Origin: Hoeflea sp. 108
GTDB lineage: Bacteria; Pseudomonadota; Alphaproteobacteria; Rhizobiales; Rhizobiaceae
Reading direction: 5' to 3'
NCBI RefSeq assembly: GCF_000372965.1
Contig: NZ_KB890024.1
Location: 4,242,304 to 4,306,303, forward strand
DNA length: 64,000 bases
The notes beneath the pieces were generated by a model. That model had not been told where the DNA came from. It searched no databases and saw nothing but the letters and a program-made list of their open reading frames with translations. This document shows positions 42,163 to 51,450 of this stretch, piece after piece (the first letter of the stretch is position 1; every line of letters starts with the position of its first letter). The position numbers and the translations under genes were made by a program.

Positions 42163-43359
42163 ATGCCAAACGCATCAAACCTCAAGAAGACCGGCCTTGT
42201 CGCATTGGCCGGCGCCACCATCGCCGCGACTACAGCCATCTACGGCGGCTTTGCCCAGAACGGACAGTTCCCGACGAGCACACCATCGCTGCGCTCCTAT
42301 GCCGACATCGTGGCTGCCGACAAGCCGGCCGTGGTCACCGTGACCACAGCCACCCTGCAACGGGTCAAGGCTCCGTCTTCGAAGCTCGCGCCCGGATCGC
42401 CGGACGACGAATTCTTCCGGCAGTTCTTTGGCGAAGGCGCGCCTCAGGGCGGAGCAGCGCCCAGCAGGGGCCGCGAGGTGGTCAAGGCCTCGCTCGGCTC
42501 CGGTTTCGTGGTTGCCGCCAACGGTATAGTCGTCACCAACAATCACGTCATCGACGGCGCAAGCGCGATCAAGGTGACGCTCGACGACGGCCGCTCCTTC
42601 AAGGCGAAGCTGCTCGGCAGCGACACCAAGACGGATCTCGCCGTGCTCAAGATCGACGCCGGCAGCAACCTGCCCACGGTGAACTGGGGCGATTCGTCCA
42701 CGCTCAGGGCCGGCGACAGCATCCTGGCGATGGGCAACCCCTTCGGCATCGGCACGACCGTGACCGCCGGCATCGTCTCGGCGCGGGGCCGCGACCTGCA
42801 CAGCGGTCCTTATGACGACTTCATCCAGATCGATGCGCCGATCAATCACGGCAATTCGGGCGGCCCGCTGGTCGATGTCTCAGGTAAGGTCGTCGGCATC
42901 AACACGGCCATCTACTCACCCAATGGCGGCAGTGTCGGCGTCGGCTTCGCCATTCCGTCGAGCGAGGCGCAGAGCGTCGTCGACAGACTGATCCACGACG
43001 GCTCGATCCAGCACGGCTATGTCGGGCTGACGATCGGCGACGCCAGCGACAACACAGCACCGGCGGGCACAGACGCCCCCACAGGCGCGCTCGTCGCCAA
43101 GGTGACGGCAGGGGCACCGGCGGCGCATGCCGGGGTCAAGCCAGGCGATGTCGTGGTCAGTTTCGGCGGATCGCCGGTGCAGTCACCACGCGATCTGACG
43201 CGTCTGGTGGCCGACACGCGTCCGGGCACCGCAACGCACATCGTATTGCTGCGGGGCGGAAAGCAGGTCGATCTGCCGATCTCGGTCGGCAGCGGCCCGT
43301 CCGACCACAAGATCATGGTCAAGGCGAGCAACAACCTTGCGCCCGACGGCGCCGGCTGA
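42163..43359 (+). CDS. DegP/HtrA-like periplasmic serine protease with one PDZ domain
   Basis: 398 residues. N-terminal signal or anchor segment (LVALAGATIAATTAIYGG). Trypsin-like catalytic triad: His in VVTNNHVID, Asp in KTDLAVLKID and Ser in HGNSGGPLVD. One PDZ domain follows (HGYVGLTIGD to PGDVVVSFGG), where DegP itself has two; so it is more like DegS or a short DegQ. Quality control of envelope proteins is likely. GAGG ribosome site before the ATG. A hairpin at 43393 follows. Confidence 0.9.
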   Translation: MPNASNLKKTGLVALAGATIAATTAIYGGFAQNGQFPTSTPSLRSYADIVAADKPAVVTVTTATLQRVKAPSSKLAPGSPDDEFFRQFFGEGAPQGGAAPSRGREVVKASLGSGFVVAANGIVVTNNHVIDGASAIKVTLDDGRSFKAKLLGSDTKTDLAVLKIDAGSNLPTVNWGDSSTLRAGDSILAMGNPFGIGTTVTAGIVSARGRDLHSGPYDDFIQIDAPINHGNSGGPLVDVSGKVVGINTAIYSPNGGSVGVGFAIPSSEAQSVVDRLIHDGSIQHGYVGLTIGDASDNTAPAGTDAPTGALVAKVTAGAPAAHAGVKPGDVVVSFGGSPVQSPRDLTRLVADTRPGTATHIVLLRGGKQVDLPISVGSGPSDHKIMVKASNNLAPDGAG

Positions 43360-43667
43360 CGTATCGGGCATATCCTTCCAGCTCGTATCAACGGCGGCGT
43401 CAGCGAAAGCCGGCGCCGCCGAAACTGCATTTCGGCCTGAAATCCAGATGACCACACCAGTGTTCCTGCCGCGTCAAAACACCGCTAACCAAAATTTGCG
43501 TTGAGGCGGTTTCGGCGCCTTCGCTGCCGCAGCATTGCCGGAATCTGGCGTCATGAGTGACCGCGAAATCGGGGCGTCCGGACGCGTCGAGCGACGCCGA
43601 GGTTCACGACCTTCGAAAAAACAAAAGCTTAGGCGCCGCCGCGCAGCGACCCCAGGCGTGATCGAAT
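43360..43667. other. 308-nt spacer between the protease and lpiA genes
   Basis: Contains a hairpin at 43393-43420 and presumably the lpiA promoter. A reading frame from 43535 that runs into lpiA in another frame is not supported by codon use. Confidence 0.5.
43393..43420 (+). terminator. Hairpin after the DegP-like gene
   Basis: GGCGGCG and CGCCGCC arms around a 14-nt loop, 34 nt after the stop. No T-tract; possible terminator. Confidence 0.4.
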
Positions 43668-46304
43668 ATGCGAATGGAGTCGCCGAAGATGTCGGAGGCA
43701 GCTGCAGCAAGCGAAGCCCCGCTCCGCAAAGGCAGGGCCGAGGAGCTGATCGCGAAGCTTCTCGAGCCCCGGGTGCTGGGGCCGGTGATCGGCGCGGCAC
43801 TGGTCGTGCTCGCCCTTGTGGTCGTGCACCAGATCAGCGGCGCTGTCCATCTCAGCGAAATCAGGCAGGCGCTGCGGGCCAGCGATCCCACGACAATCGC
43901 CCAGGCCGTCGGCCTGACCCTGATCAGCTTCGTCGCCATGTCGCTCTATGACGTCATGGCCGTCCATCGCGTCGCACCCGGGCGCGTACCGCTGTCGCTG
44001 GCGGCCTTTGCCGGCCTGGTCGGTTACAGCATTTCCAACGCGATCGGCTTCCATGTCTTTGTCGGCGGCCCAGTACGCTACCGAATCTACCAAAGTGCCG
44101 GCCTCGACGCCGCCGATGTCGGCCGTATCGTCGGCGTCTCCTTCCTGACCTTCACGTCGGGCATCATTGCCGTTCTTGGCATTGCCCTTCTGATCGACCC
44201 TGTCGGCCTGCCCTTCCTCAAGGCCATTTCACCGGCGACGGACCGCCTCATCGGCCTCGCCATACTGCTGGCCCTTGCCGGAACCCTCGCCTGGCTCGCC
44301 ATGGCCCCCAGGCAGGTCACGCTTCTAAGCTGGCGCCTGCCTTTGCCGTCGGCCAGGAGCGCCGCGGCCCAGATTTTGATCGGCGTCGTCGACATCGGCG
44401 CCGCGGCAGCAGTGCTCTACGTGCTGCTGCCGCCCGATATCGCGCCGGGATTTGCGGTCTTCTTGCTTTTGTTCGTGGCGGCGATCACTGCCGGCATCAT
44501 CAGCCATGCCCCCGGCGGCATCGGCATCATCGAGGCGACCATGCTCGTCGGGCTCGGCGCCGGCACAAGGCCCGATGTCATTGCCGCGCTCGTCGCGTTC
44601 CGGCTCATCTATTACGTGATCCCGCTCGCCTGCGCCGGCGTGGCCCTTGTCGGCCTCGAGGTCTATCGCGCCCGCCATGGCGTCAAGGCGCTGTCGGGTG
44701 GGGCGGTGGCGCTGAGCAGGCGCATCGTTGCACCGGTAGCGGCGGCACTCGTCTTCCTCGGCGGCGTCGTGCTGCTGCTCTCCGGCAACCTGCCTGCCGT
44801 CGACAACCGCATCGACTCGCTGAGCGACGTCGTGCCGCTGCCCTTTGCCGAAGCCTCGCACCTTGCCGCAAGCCTTGTCGGCCTGCTGCTCATCATCCTG
44901 GCGCGCGGCCTCTATCGCCGCATAGCGCTGGCCCGCGTCGCATCGATCGCGCTTCTGGTTGCAGGTGCTGTCTTCTCCCTGCTCAAGGGCATCGACTGGG
45001 AAGAAGCCTCGATCCTGCTGTTCGTCGCCGGCATCCTGCTCGCTTATCCAAAAGTTTTCTACCGCAAGGGCGACTGGCGCTCCTTCCGGCCGACGCCGAC
45101 CTGGCTGGCGCTGATCGTCATCGTCTTGGGCTCGCTGACGCTGGTCGGCATGCTTGCCTATCGCCATGTCGACTACGCCGCCAGCCTGTGGTGGGACTTC
45201 GCCTGGAATGGCGACGCCTCGCGCTTCCTGCGCGCCACGCTGGCGCTGACGATCGTGGCGGCCGCTATCGCCGTCGACGCGCTGGTCAACCGGCCGCATG
45301 TCGCGGTTCAAGGAACAACCGATATTCCCGATGCCGTGCGCGACGTGCTCGAGACCACCTCGCACACCACTGGCAATGTCGCACTTTTGGGCGACAAGAA
45401 GTTCCTGGTCGCTCCCGATGACGACGCCTTCCTGATGTATGGTGTCGCCGGCCGGAGCTGGATCACCATGGGCGATCCTGTCGGCGACGCGGAAGCCGCC
45501 AAGGGCCTGATATGGCAGTTTGCCGAACGCGCCGACCGCACCGGCGCCCGCCCCGTCTTCTATTCGATCTCGCCGACCTATCTGACCACCTGCCTCGACC
45601 TCGGCCTGGCCATCCTGAAGATCGGCGAGGTCGCGCGCGTCGACCTCACGACCTTCTCGCTCGAAGGCGCCTCGCGGCAGGACTTCCGGTATGCCGACAA
45701 GCGCGCCACCCGCGAGGGGCTGGAATTCTCGATCATCCCAAAGGCTGAAGTCCCCGGCGTGATGGACGAATTGCAAGCAGTGTCCGACGCCTGGCTGGGC
45801 ACCAAGGCCGGCCGCGAAAAGGGCTTTTCGCTCGGCCGCTTCGATCCGGAATATCTCGCCGAATTCGACTGCGCTGTGCTCAAGAAGGACGGCGCCATCG
45901 TCGCCTTCGCCAATCTCTGGCGCAGCGGCGACAAGAACGAATTGTCGATCGACCTGATGCGCTACCGCCATGGCGTCTCCAAGATCCTGATGGACGCGCT
46001 GTTTGCAAGGCTGCTGCTTTACGGAAAATCGGAGGGCTACAGCTGGTTCAACCTGGGTGCCGCCCCGCTGGCGGGCCTCGCCGACCACCCGCTCGCCTCG
46101 ACCTGGAACAGGCTCGGCACCTTCGTCTACCGGCGGGCCGACGAATTCTATAACTTCGAAGGGCTGCGCGCCTTCAAGCAGAAGTTCGAGCCGGTGTGGA
46201 CACCGCAATATCTCGCCTGCCCCAACGGACTTGCCATTCCGCAGGTGCTGATCGACGTGACCAATCTGATTTCGGGAAGCCCCATAAGGATCCTCAAAAG
46301 ATGA
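43668..46304 (+). CDS. mprF: Bifunctional lysylphosphatidylglycerol synthase/flippase (LpiA/MprF)
   Basis: 878 residues from 43668; an ATG at 43689 with GGAG before it is also plausible. The N-terminal ~520 residues are a polytopic flippase (for example VGPVRYRIYQSAGLDAADVG and SHAPGGIGIIEA), and the C-terminal ~340 the cytosolic DUF2156/GNAT-like aminoacyl transferase (LGDKKFLVAPDDDAF, SWITMGDPVGD, YSISPTYLTTCLDLG, LRAFKQKFEPVW). It transfers lysine from Lys-tRNA to phosphatidylglycerol and flips the product, giving resistance to cationic peptides and acid. Called lpiA in rhizobia. The stop overlaps acvB (ATGA). Confidence 0.95.
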   Translation: MRMESPKMSEAAAASEAPLRKGRAEELIAKLLEPRVLGPVIGAALVVLALVVVHQISGAVHLSEIRQALRASDPTTIAQAVGLTLISFVAMSLYDVMAVHRVAPGRVPLSLAAFAGLVGYSISNAIGFHVFVGGPVRYRIYQSAGLDAADVGRIVGVSFLTFTSGIIAVLGIALLIDPVGLPFLKAISPATDRLIGLAILLALAGTLAWLAMAPRQVTLLSWRLPLPSARSAAAQILIGVVDIGAAAAVLYVLLPPDIAPGFAVFLLLFVAAITAGIISHAPGGIGIIEATMLVGLGAGTRPDVIAALVAFRLIYYVIPLACAGVALVGLEVYRARHGVKALSGGAVALSRRIVAPVAAALVFLGGVVLLLSGNLPAVDNRIDSLSDVVPLPFAEASHLAASLVGLLLIILARGLYRRIALARVASIALLVAGAVFSLLKGIDWEEASILLFVAGILLAYPKVFYRKGDWRSFRPTPTWLALIVIVLGSLTLVGMLAYRHVDYAASLWWDFAWNGDASRFLRATLALTIVAAAIAVDALVNRPHVAVQGTTDIPDAVRDVLETTSHTTGNVALLGDKKFLVAPDDDAFLMYGVAGRSWITMGDPVGDAEAAKGLIWQFAERADRTGARPVFYSISPTYLTTCLDLGLAILKIGEVARVDLTTFSLEGASRQDFRYADKRATREGLEFSIIPKAEVPGVMDELQAVSDAWLGTKAGREKGFSLGRFDPEYLAEFDCAVLKKDGAIVAFANLWRSGDKNELSIDLMRYRHGVSKILMDALFARLLLYGKSEGYSWFNLGAAPLAGLADHPLASTWNRLGTFVYRRADEFYNFEGLRAFKQKFEPVWTPQYLACPNGLAIPQVLIDVTNLISGSPIRILKR

Positions 46305-47641
46305 AGCGGCTGGTTTTGCTCACGACCATGATTTCGTGCCTTTCGCCGGCTTTGGCATCGGCCCAGGACAGTCAGCCTAAGGCGCAGACAGTCACGGCGA
46401 GCCGCCTCGTCGACGTGCCTGTCACAGCACCTGACGGCGACGCCAAGGGCCTGGTGATCTACCTCTCGGACCGCAAAGGCTGGAGGCCAGCGGACGATGT
46501 CATCGTCAAGGCCATGCGCGACCAGGGCAATGTCGTGCTATCAGTCGACTTCGCCAAATACGCAGCGCAGCTTGATGCCGACACCGGTCAGTGCCTCTAT
46601 GTCGTGGGTGAACTGACCGACCTCGCCCAGACAGCCCAGCGCCAGCTCGGCATCCAGACGTATCTGCCGCCTGTCATTGCCGGCTCTGGCGAAGGGGCAA
46701 CCTTCGCTTATGCCGCGCTGGCCGACGCGCCGGTCAACACGCTCGGCGGCGCCATTGCTTCGGGCTTTGCCAACCGGTTGACGCTGAAAGAGCCGTTCTG
46801 TCCCGGTGCGACCGCCACGAAGACGGCCGACGGCTCCGCGTTCAGCTACGGCTTCGACAGCCCCCTGCCCGACCCTGCCTATCTGTTCGTCGAGGAGACG
46901 TCGCTGGACGCCGTCCAGGGCGAAGCAAAGGGTGCGCAGGGCATCTCGTTCGCAGCGCTCGACAGCACGGATACGGCCCAGCAGATTGTCGATGCGCTCG
47001 GTGAACTCGCCACCACCAACAAGCCCTTCGGCGATCTTCCGGCCGTCGACCTGCCGGCGGGCAAGTCGCCCGAGGCGGTCGCAGTGCTGGTATCGGGCGA
47101 TGGCGGCTGGCGCGACCTCGACAAGACCATCGGCGAGTGGCTGTCGGGCAAGGGTGTCCATGTCGTCGGTCTCGACGCCCTGCATTATTTCTGGGCCAAG
47201 CGCACGCCGGAAGAACTGGCGCGCGATGTGACGAAGATGCTGGAGCGCGCCGACCCGACGAAGAAGCTGCCGGTCATGCTGATCGGCTATTCCTTCGGCG
47301 CCGACACGCTGCCTTTCGCTTATCCGTTGCTGCCGCCGGACCTGCAGAAGCGCACCAAGGTCATCGGCCTGATGGCGCCGGGACAGACGACGTCGTTCCA
47401 GGTCACCATCTCCGGCTGGCTCGGCATCGACGACAGCGGCTATGACATCCCTGCTGCAATTGCCAAGCTGCCGGCCAAGCAGGTGCTGTGCATCTATGGC
47501 GAAGAAGAAGACGACAGCGCCTGCCTCAGCCCCTCGCTCGCCAACCTCGCCAAGATCAAGACGACCGGCGGGCATCATTTCGACGGCGACTACGAAGCGC
47601 TGGGCCAGAAGATGCTCGACCAGCTGAAGGCAGCGAACTAA
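46301..47641 (+). CDS. acvB: AcvB/VirJ family lysyl-phosphatidylglycerol hydrolase
   Basis: 446 residues from the ATG overlapping the mprF stop. Signal peptide (VLLTTMISCLSPALASAQ), so periplasmic. Two alpha/beta-hydrolase-like halves; the second has VLVSGDGGWRDLD, a GYSFGAD nucleophile elbow at about 325 and a terminal GGHHFDGDY with the catalytic His. In Agrobacterium, AcvB hydrolyses lysyl-PG made by LpiA and is encoded next to it, so the pair sets aminoacyl-lipid levels. VirJ is a virulence paralogue. Confidence 0.92.
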   Translation: MKRLVLLTTMISCLSPALASAQDSQPKAQTVTASRLVDVPVTAPDGDAKGLVIYLSDRKGWRPADDVIVKAMRDQGNVVLSVDFAKYAAQLDADTGQCLYVVGELTDLAQTAQRQLGIQTYLPPVIAGSGEGATFAYAALADAPVNTLGGAIASGFANRLTLKEPFCPGATATKTADGSAFSYGFDSPLPDPAYLFVEETSLDAVQGEAKGAQGISFAALDSTDTAQQIVDALGELATTNKPFGDLPAVDLPAGKSPEAVAVLVSGDGGWRDLDKTIGEWLSGKGVHVVGLDALHYFWAKRTPEELARDVTKMLERADPTKKLPVMLIGYSFGADTLPFAYPLLPPDLQKRTKVIGLMAPGQTTSFQVTISGWLGIDDSGYDIPAAIAKLPAKQVLCIYGEEEDDSACLSPSLANLAKIKTTGGHHFDGDYEALGQKMLDQLKAAN

Positions 47642-47686
47642 CGCCAGGAGAACCGGGCGGCCCGCAATGCCGGCCGCCCCTGTTTC

Positions 47687-48436
47687 TCAGTGCCCAGGAT
47701 GCAGGGCGTCGTTGAGATACATGCAGGTCAGCATCGTGAAGATATAGGCCTGTATCATTGCCATCAGCAGTTCAAGCGCCGTCAGCGCCACCGTCATCAG
47801 CAGTGGCAGCACCGCCCCCACGATGCCGAGCGTTCCGAGATCGGACATGCTGACGACGAAGCCGGCAAACACCTTGAGTGTGATGTGGCCGGCCAGCATG
47901 ACCGCGAACAGACGCACCGAATGGCTGATCGGCCTCGAGATGTAGGACACGATCTCGATCGGCACGATGATGGGCGCCAGGATCAACGGCACACCCGACG
48001 GCAGGAACAGGCGAAAGAAGCCGAAGCCGTTCTTCCAGATGCCGTAGAGCGTGACCGTGCCGAACACCAGCATGGCGAAGCCGAAGGTGACGATGATGTG
48101 GCTGGTCACCGTGAAGGCATAGGGGAACATGCCGATCAGGTTGGCGATCAGGATGAAGGTGAACAGCGAGAACACCAGCGGGAAGAACTTCATCCCGCCC
48201 TCGCCGGCATTGTCGCGCAGGGTCTTGGCGACGAACTCGTAGACCAGTTCGGTAATCGACTGCAGCCGCGTCGGCACAAGCGCACGTCGGCTCGACGAAA
48301 CCAGCATCAGCAACCCGCCGAGCACAGCGGCGCCCACCATGTAGGCCGAGGAGTTGGTGAAGGCGATCTGCTGGCCGCCCAGCTCAAACAGCGTGACGAT
48401 CGGCTTGATTTCAAATTGTTCTAACGGTCCTGCCAC
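47687..48436 (-). CDS. atpB: Orphan ATP synthase F0 subunit a
   Basis: 249 residues from a GTG with a strong AGGAGAGG site. Multi-span subunit a of the F0 rotor-stator channel, with the essential Arg in SHSVRLFAVMLAGH and a C-terminal ELLMAMIQAYIFTML. The usual rhizobial reading near the Arg, as I recall, is SLSVRLFANMLAGH, so this copy differs at two otherwise steady sites. No atpI, atpE or atpF flanks it: downstream is convergent acvB, upstream the lpdA end. It is either a second, divergent copy or a displaced sole copy; the window cannot tell. Confidence 0.87.
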   Translation of the reverse strand: MAGPLEQFEIKPIVTLFELGGQQIAFTNSSAYMVGAAVLGGLLMLVSSSRRALVPTRLQSITELVYEFVAKTLRDNAGEGGMKFFPLVFSLFTFILIANLIGMFPYAFTVTSHIIVTFGFAMLVFGTVTLYGIWKNGFGFFRLFLPSGVPLILAPIIVPIEIVSYISRPISHSVRLFAVMLAGHITLKVFAGFVVSMSDLGTLGIVGAVLPLLMTVALTALELLMAMIQAYIFTMLTCMYLNDALHPGH

Positions 48437-48741
48437 GGCGCCTCTCCTGATGGTGCGATTGCTTGTGCGAAGACGCGTGCGGCCGGCAGCCCAAGTCCGA
48501 TGGCAGCGGACAAGGACACATGGCGACGGCCTGCGGTGCCTGGGCACGCAGCGGTCTTGCGATTGATCCGGATGGATTGGGGTCGGGAAAACAATTGATC
48601 GGCGCCATCTCTTGGATGGGGCCGTCCCCGAACGTTCTAGGCACTGGTCGTCCAGTGCGCGGGCTTCCTAGCCCAAGCCTGCGGCGCGGGCAAGACGATA
48701 AGGTGACGCGGCCCGAAGGCCGCGCCCATGAATCACATGAT
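48437..48741. other. 305-nt spacer between atpB and lpdA
   Basis: Holds the atpB leader and, at the far end, a hairpin downstream of lpdA. No gene or RNA is recognised. Confidence 0.5.
48707..48724 (-). terminator. Hairpin after the bkd-lpdA operon
   Basis: CGCGGCC - CGAA - GGCCGCG, a 7-bp stem with a stable tetraloop, 18 nt after the lpdA stop. No T-tract in the transcript sense, so it may be an mRNA-end stabiliser as much as a terminator. Confidence 0.5.
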
Positions 48742-50139
48742 TCAGATGTGCAACGCGTGACCGAGCGTGCGCAGTGCGGCTTCGAGGAACGCCTCGCCCT
48801 GGGTCGGATGGGCGTGGATTGTGCCGGCGATATCCTCCAGCCGAGCGCCCATTTCCAGCGCCAGGCTGAAGGCTGACGACAGCTCGGCCGTACCCGCGCC
48901 GACCGCCTGGATGCCAAGCACCAGATGGTTGTCCGCGCGGGCGACGATGCGGACGAAACCATCCTCGCTGGACAAGGTCATCGCCCGGCCATTGGCCGAG
49001 AACGGGAACTGCGCCGTCTTGATCTCGATGCCCAGAGCCTTGGCTTCATCGGGCGACAGGCCCGTGGTCACGACTTCCGGGTCGGTGAAGCAGACGGCGG
49101 GGATCGAACGCTTGTCCCAGCTGCGCTTGTGGCCGGCGACGATCTCGGCAACCATTTCGCCCTGCGCCATCGCCCGGTGCGCCAGCATCGGCTCGCCGGT
49201 GACGTCGCCGATGGCGTAGATGCCGCGCATCGAGGTGCGGCACTGCTCGTCGATGCGGATGAAACGGCCATCGCGGTCGAGGTCGATCTCTTCCAGCCCC
49301 CAGCCCTCGGTGACCGGCTTGCGGCCGACGGTGACCAGCACCTTGTCGGCCGAAATCTTCTGCTCGCTGCCATCGGCGGCTTCGACCAGCAATGCGTCGC
49401 CCTTGGAGGAGAGCCCCTTGGCCTTGGCGCCAGTCAGCACCTTGACGCCCAGCGCCTCGAGCCGCTTGGCGACGGGCCGCGTCAACTCGGCATCGTATTG
49501 CGGCAGGATGCGCGGCAGCGCCTCGACAACGGTCACCTTCGATCCGAGCTTGGCAAAGGCGGTGCCGAGTTCAAGCCCGATATAGCCTCCGCCGACGACG
49601 GCGAGGGTCTGCGGCACCTGCTTAAGCGACAGCGCCTCGGTCGACGAGATCACCGGTCCGCCGAAGGGCAGGAACGGCAGCTCGACCGGCGCGGAACCGG
49701 TGGCGATGACGATGGTCTCGGCGCGGATCACCTGCAGGCCGGTCTCGGTTTCGACCTCGACGGTCTTGCCGTCGCGGAACCGCGCCCAGCCGATCACCGC
49801 CTTGACGTGTGCCTTCTTGAGCAGGCCGGCAACGCCGGTGTTGAGCCGACCGACGATGCGGTCCTTCCAGGCGACAGTCTTGGCGAGGTCGATGGCCGGC
49901 GTGGCGACTGTGATGCCGAACGGGCTCTTGCCCGCCGCCATCTCGCTCGCCATCAGATATTCGTCCGCCGCGTGGATCATCGCCTTGGACGGGATGCAGC
50001 CAACATTGAGGCAGGTGCCGCCGGCCTTCACCGCCTCGACGATGACCGTGTCGATGCCGAGCTGGCCGGCGCGGATGGCGCAGATGTAGCCGCCAGGGCC
50101 GGCGCCGATGACGAGAAGCTTGCAGGAGATTTCCTTCAC
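48742..50139 (-). CDS. lpdA: Dihydrolipoyl dehydrogenase (E3) of the branched-chain complex
   Basis: 465 residues. FAD/NAD flavoprotein with an N-terminal FAD motif LLVIGAGPGGY, the redox disulfide GGTCLNVGCIPSK, a second Rossmann motif VGGGYIGLELG and a C-terminal dimer-interface His region (IHAHPTQGEAFLEA) that completes the active site. Reoxidises the lipoyl groups of the E2 subunit. Last gene of bkdA1-bkdA2-bkdB-lpdA, 4 nt after bkdB, so it is the dedicated E3 (LpdV type) of this complex. Confidence 0.95.
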   Translation of the reverse strand: MKEISCKLLVIGAGPGGYICAIRAGQLGIDTVIVEAVKAGGTCLNVGCIPSKAMIHAADEYLMASEMAAGKSPFGITVATPAIDLAKTVAWKDRIVGRLNTGVAGLLKKAHVKAVIGWARFRDGKTVEVETETGLQVIRAETIVIATGSAPVELPFLPFGGPVISSTEALSLKQVPQTLAVVGGGYIGLELGTAFAKLGSKVTVVEALPRILPQYDAELTRPVAKRLEALGVKVLTGAKAKGLSSKGDALLVEAADGSEQKISADKVLVTVGRKPVTEGWGLEEIDLDRDGRFIRIDEQCRTSMRGIYAIGDVTGEPMLAHRAMAQGEMVAEIVAGHKRSWDKRSIPAVCFTDPEVVTTGLSPDEAKALGIEIKTAQFPFSANGRAMTLSSEDGFVRIVARADNHLVLGIQAVGAGTAELSSAFSLALEMGARLEDIAGTIHAHPTQGEAFLEAALRTLGHALHI

Positions 50140-50143
50140 AGCC

Positions 50144-51448
50144 TCAGCCCTCCACGAAGATCATTGCCGGCGCCTCGAGCAGCGCCTTGAGACGCTGGAC
50201 GAAAACAGCCGCATCCCAGCCGTCGATGACGCGATGGTCGAAGCTGGACGACAGGTTCATCATCTTGCGCGGCACGAACTGGGTACCGTCCCACATCGGC
50301 CGGATCATGATCTTGTTGACGCCGACGATCGCCACTTCCGGGTAATTGATGACGGGCGTGGTGGCCACACCGCCCATCGCCCCGAGCGAGGTGATGGTGA
50401 TGGTCGAGCCGGTCAGCTCCTCGCGCGTTGCCGTTCCTGCCTTGGCCGCGTCGGCCAGGCGGTTGACCTCCGAGGCGCAGTCCCACAGGTCGCGCGCCTC
50501 TGCATGCCTGACGACAGGCACCATCAGGCCGCCCGGCGTCTGCGCCGCCATGCCGATATGGACACCGGCATGGCGCTGGATGACGCCAGCATCGTCGTCA
50601 TAGATCGCGTTGAGCTGCGGCTGCTCGCCGACCGCCTTCACCAGCGCCCGCATGAGGAAAGGCAGCAATGTCAGCTTCGGCCTGTCCGGCTTCTTCGAGG
50701 CGTTGAGCTTGGCGCGCAGCTCCTCCAGCGAGGTGACGTCGACCTCCTCGATATAGGTGATGTGCGGGATGCGCGACTTGGCCAGCGCCATCTTCTCGGC
50801 GATACGCCGACGCAGACCGATGACCTTGATCTCCTCGACCCCGGTCTTTTCCTGAAAGCCGGCGACAGGAACCGCCGCACCGCGCGCGGCAAAGCCGTCG
50901 AGGTCCTCATGCGTGATGCGGCCGGCAGGCCCGGTGCCTGGCACCTGGCGCAGGTCGATACCGGCTTCCTTGGCGCGCATCCTGACGGCTGGCGACGCCA
51001 GCGGACGCTCGCCTTCGGGGCGCGGCAGGCCAACGGTCGTGGCGCGCGGTACAGGTTTGAGCGCTGCGGAATTGACCGCGGGCTTCGCCGCCGCCGAACC
51101 TGGCTCATCTTTCTTAGCCGGCGCAGGAGCTAACTTGGCAGGCTCCGCTGCCTTTGCTTCCGGCTTCGCCTCCGCGGCTGCCGGCTCGGCCGCGACTGGC
51201 GCATCGCCCGCGACCTTGATCCTGACGATGGGCGAACCGACCGGAACCGTGTCGCCGATCTCGGCTCCGAGCCAGAGGATTTCGCCGTCGACGGGGGACG
51301 GAATCTCGACCGTCGCCTTGTCGGTCATGACGGCTGCCAGCACCGCGTCCTCGCGCACGAGGTCGCCGATCTTGACGTGCCATTCGACCAGCTCGGCCTC
51401 GGCCACGCCTTCTCCGACGTCGGGAAGCTTGATGACATGTTCGCCCAT
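50144..51448 (-). CDS. bkdB: Branched-chain 2-oxoacid dehydrogenase E2 (lipoamide acyltransferase)
   Basis: 434 residues. One N-terminal lipoyl domain (residues 1-80) with the lipoylated Lys in MTDKATVEIPS, a flexible Ala/Pro/Lys linker, a peripheral-subunit-binding domain (ASPAVRMRAKEAGIDL, about 155-195) and the catalytic domain ending in SSSFDHRVIDGWDA with the His-Asp pair. Transfers branched acyl groups from E1 to CoA. Two nt separate it from bkdA2. Confidence 0.95.
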   Translation of the reverse strand: MGEHVIKLPDVGEGVAEAELVEWHVKIGDLVREDAVLAAVMTDKATVEIPSPVDGEILWLGAEIGDTVPVGSPIVRIKVAGDAPVAAEPAAAEAKPEAKAAEPAKLAPAPAKKDEPGSAAAKPAVNSAALKPVPRATTVGLPRPEGERPLASPAVRMRAKEAGIDLRQVPGTGPAGRITHEDLDGFAARGAAVPVAGFQEKTGVEEIKVIGLRRRIAEKMALAKSRIPHITYIEEVDVTSLEELRAKLNASKKPDRPKLTLLPFLMRALVKAVGEQPQLNAIYDDDAGVIQRHAGVHIGMAAQTPGGLMVPVVRHAEARDLWDCASEVNRLADAAKAGTATREELTGSTITITSLGAMGGVATTPVINYPEVAIVGVNKIMIRPMWDGTQFVPRKMMNLSSSFDHRVIDGWDAAVFVQRLKALLEAPAMIFVEG

Positions 51449-51450
51449 GC

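Noticed and set aside
43535..43951. 138-codon frame upstream of and into mprF
   Set aside because: Mostly a shadow of mprF; Arg-rich low-complexity translation without homology.
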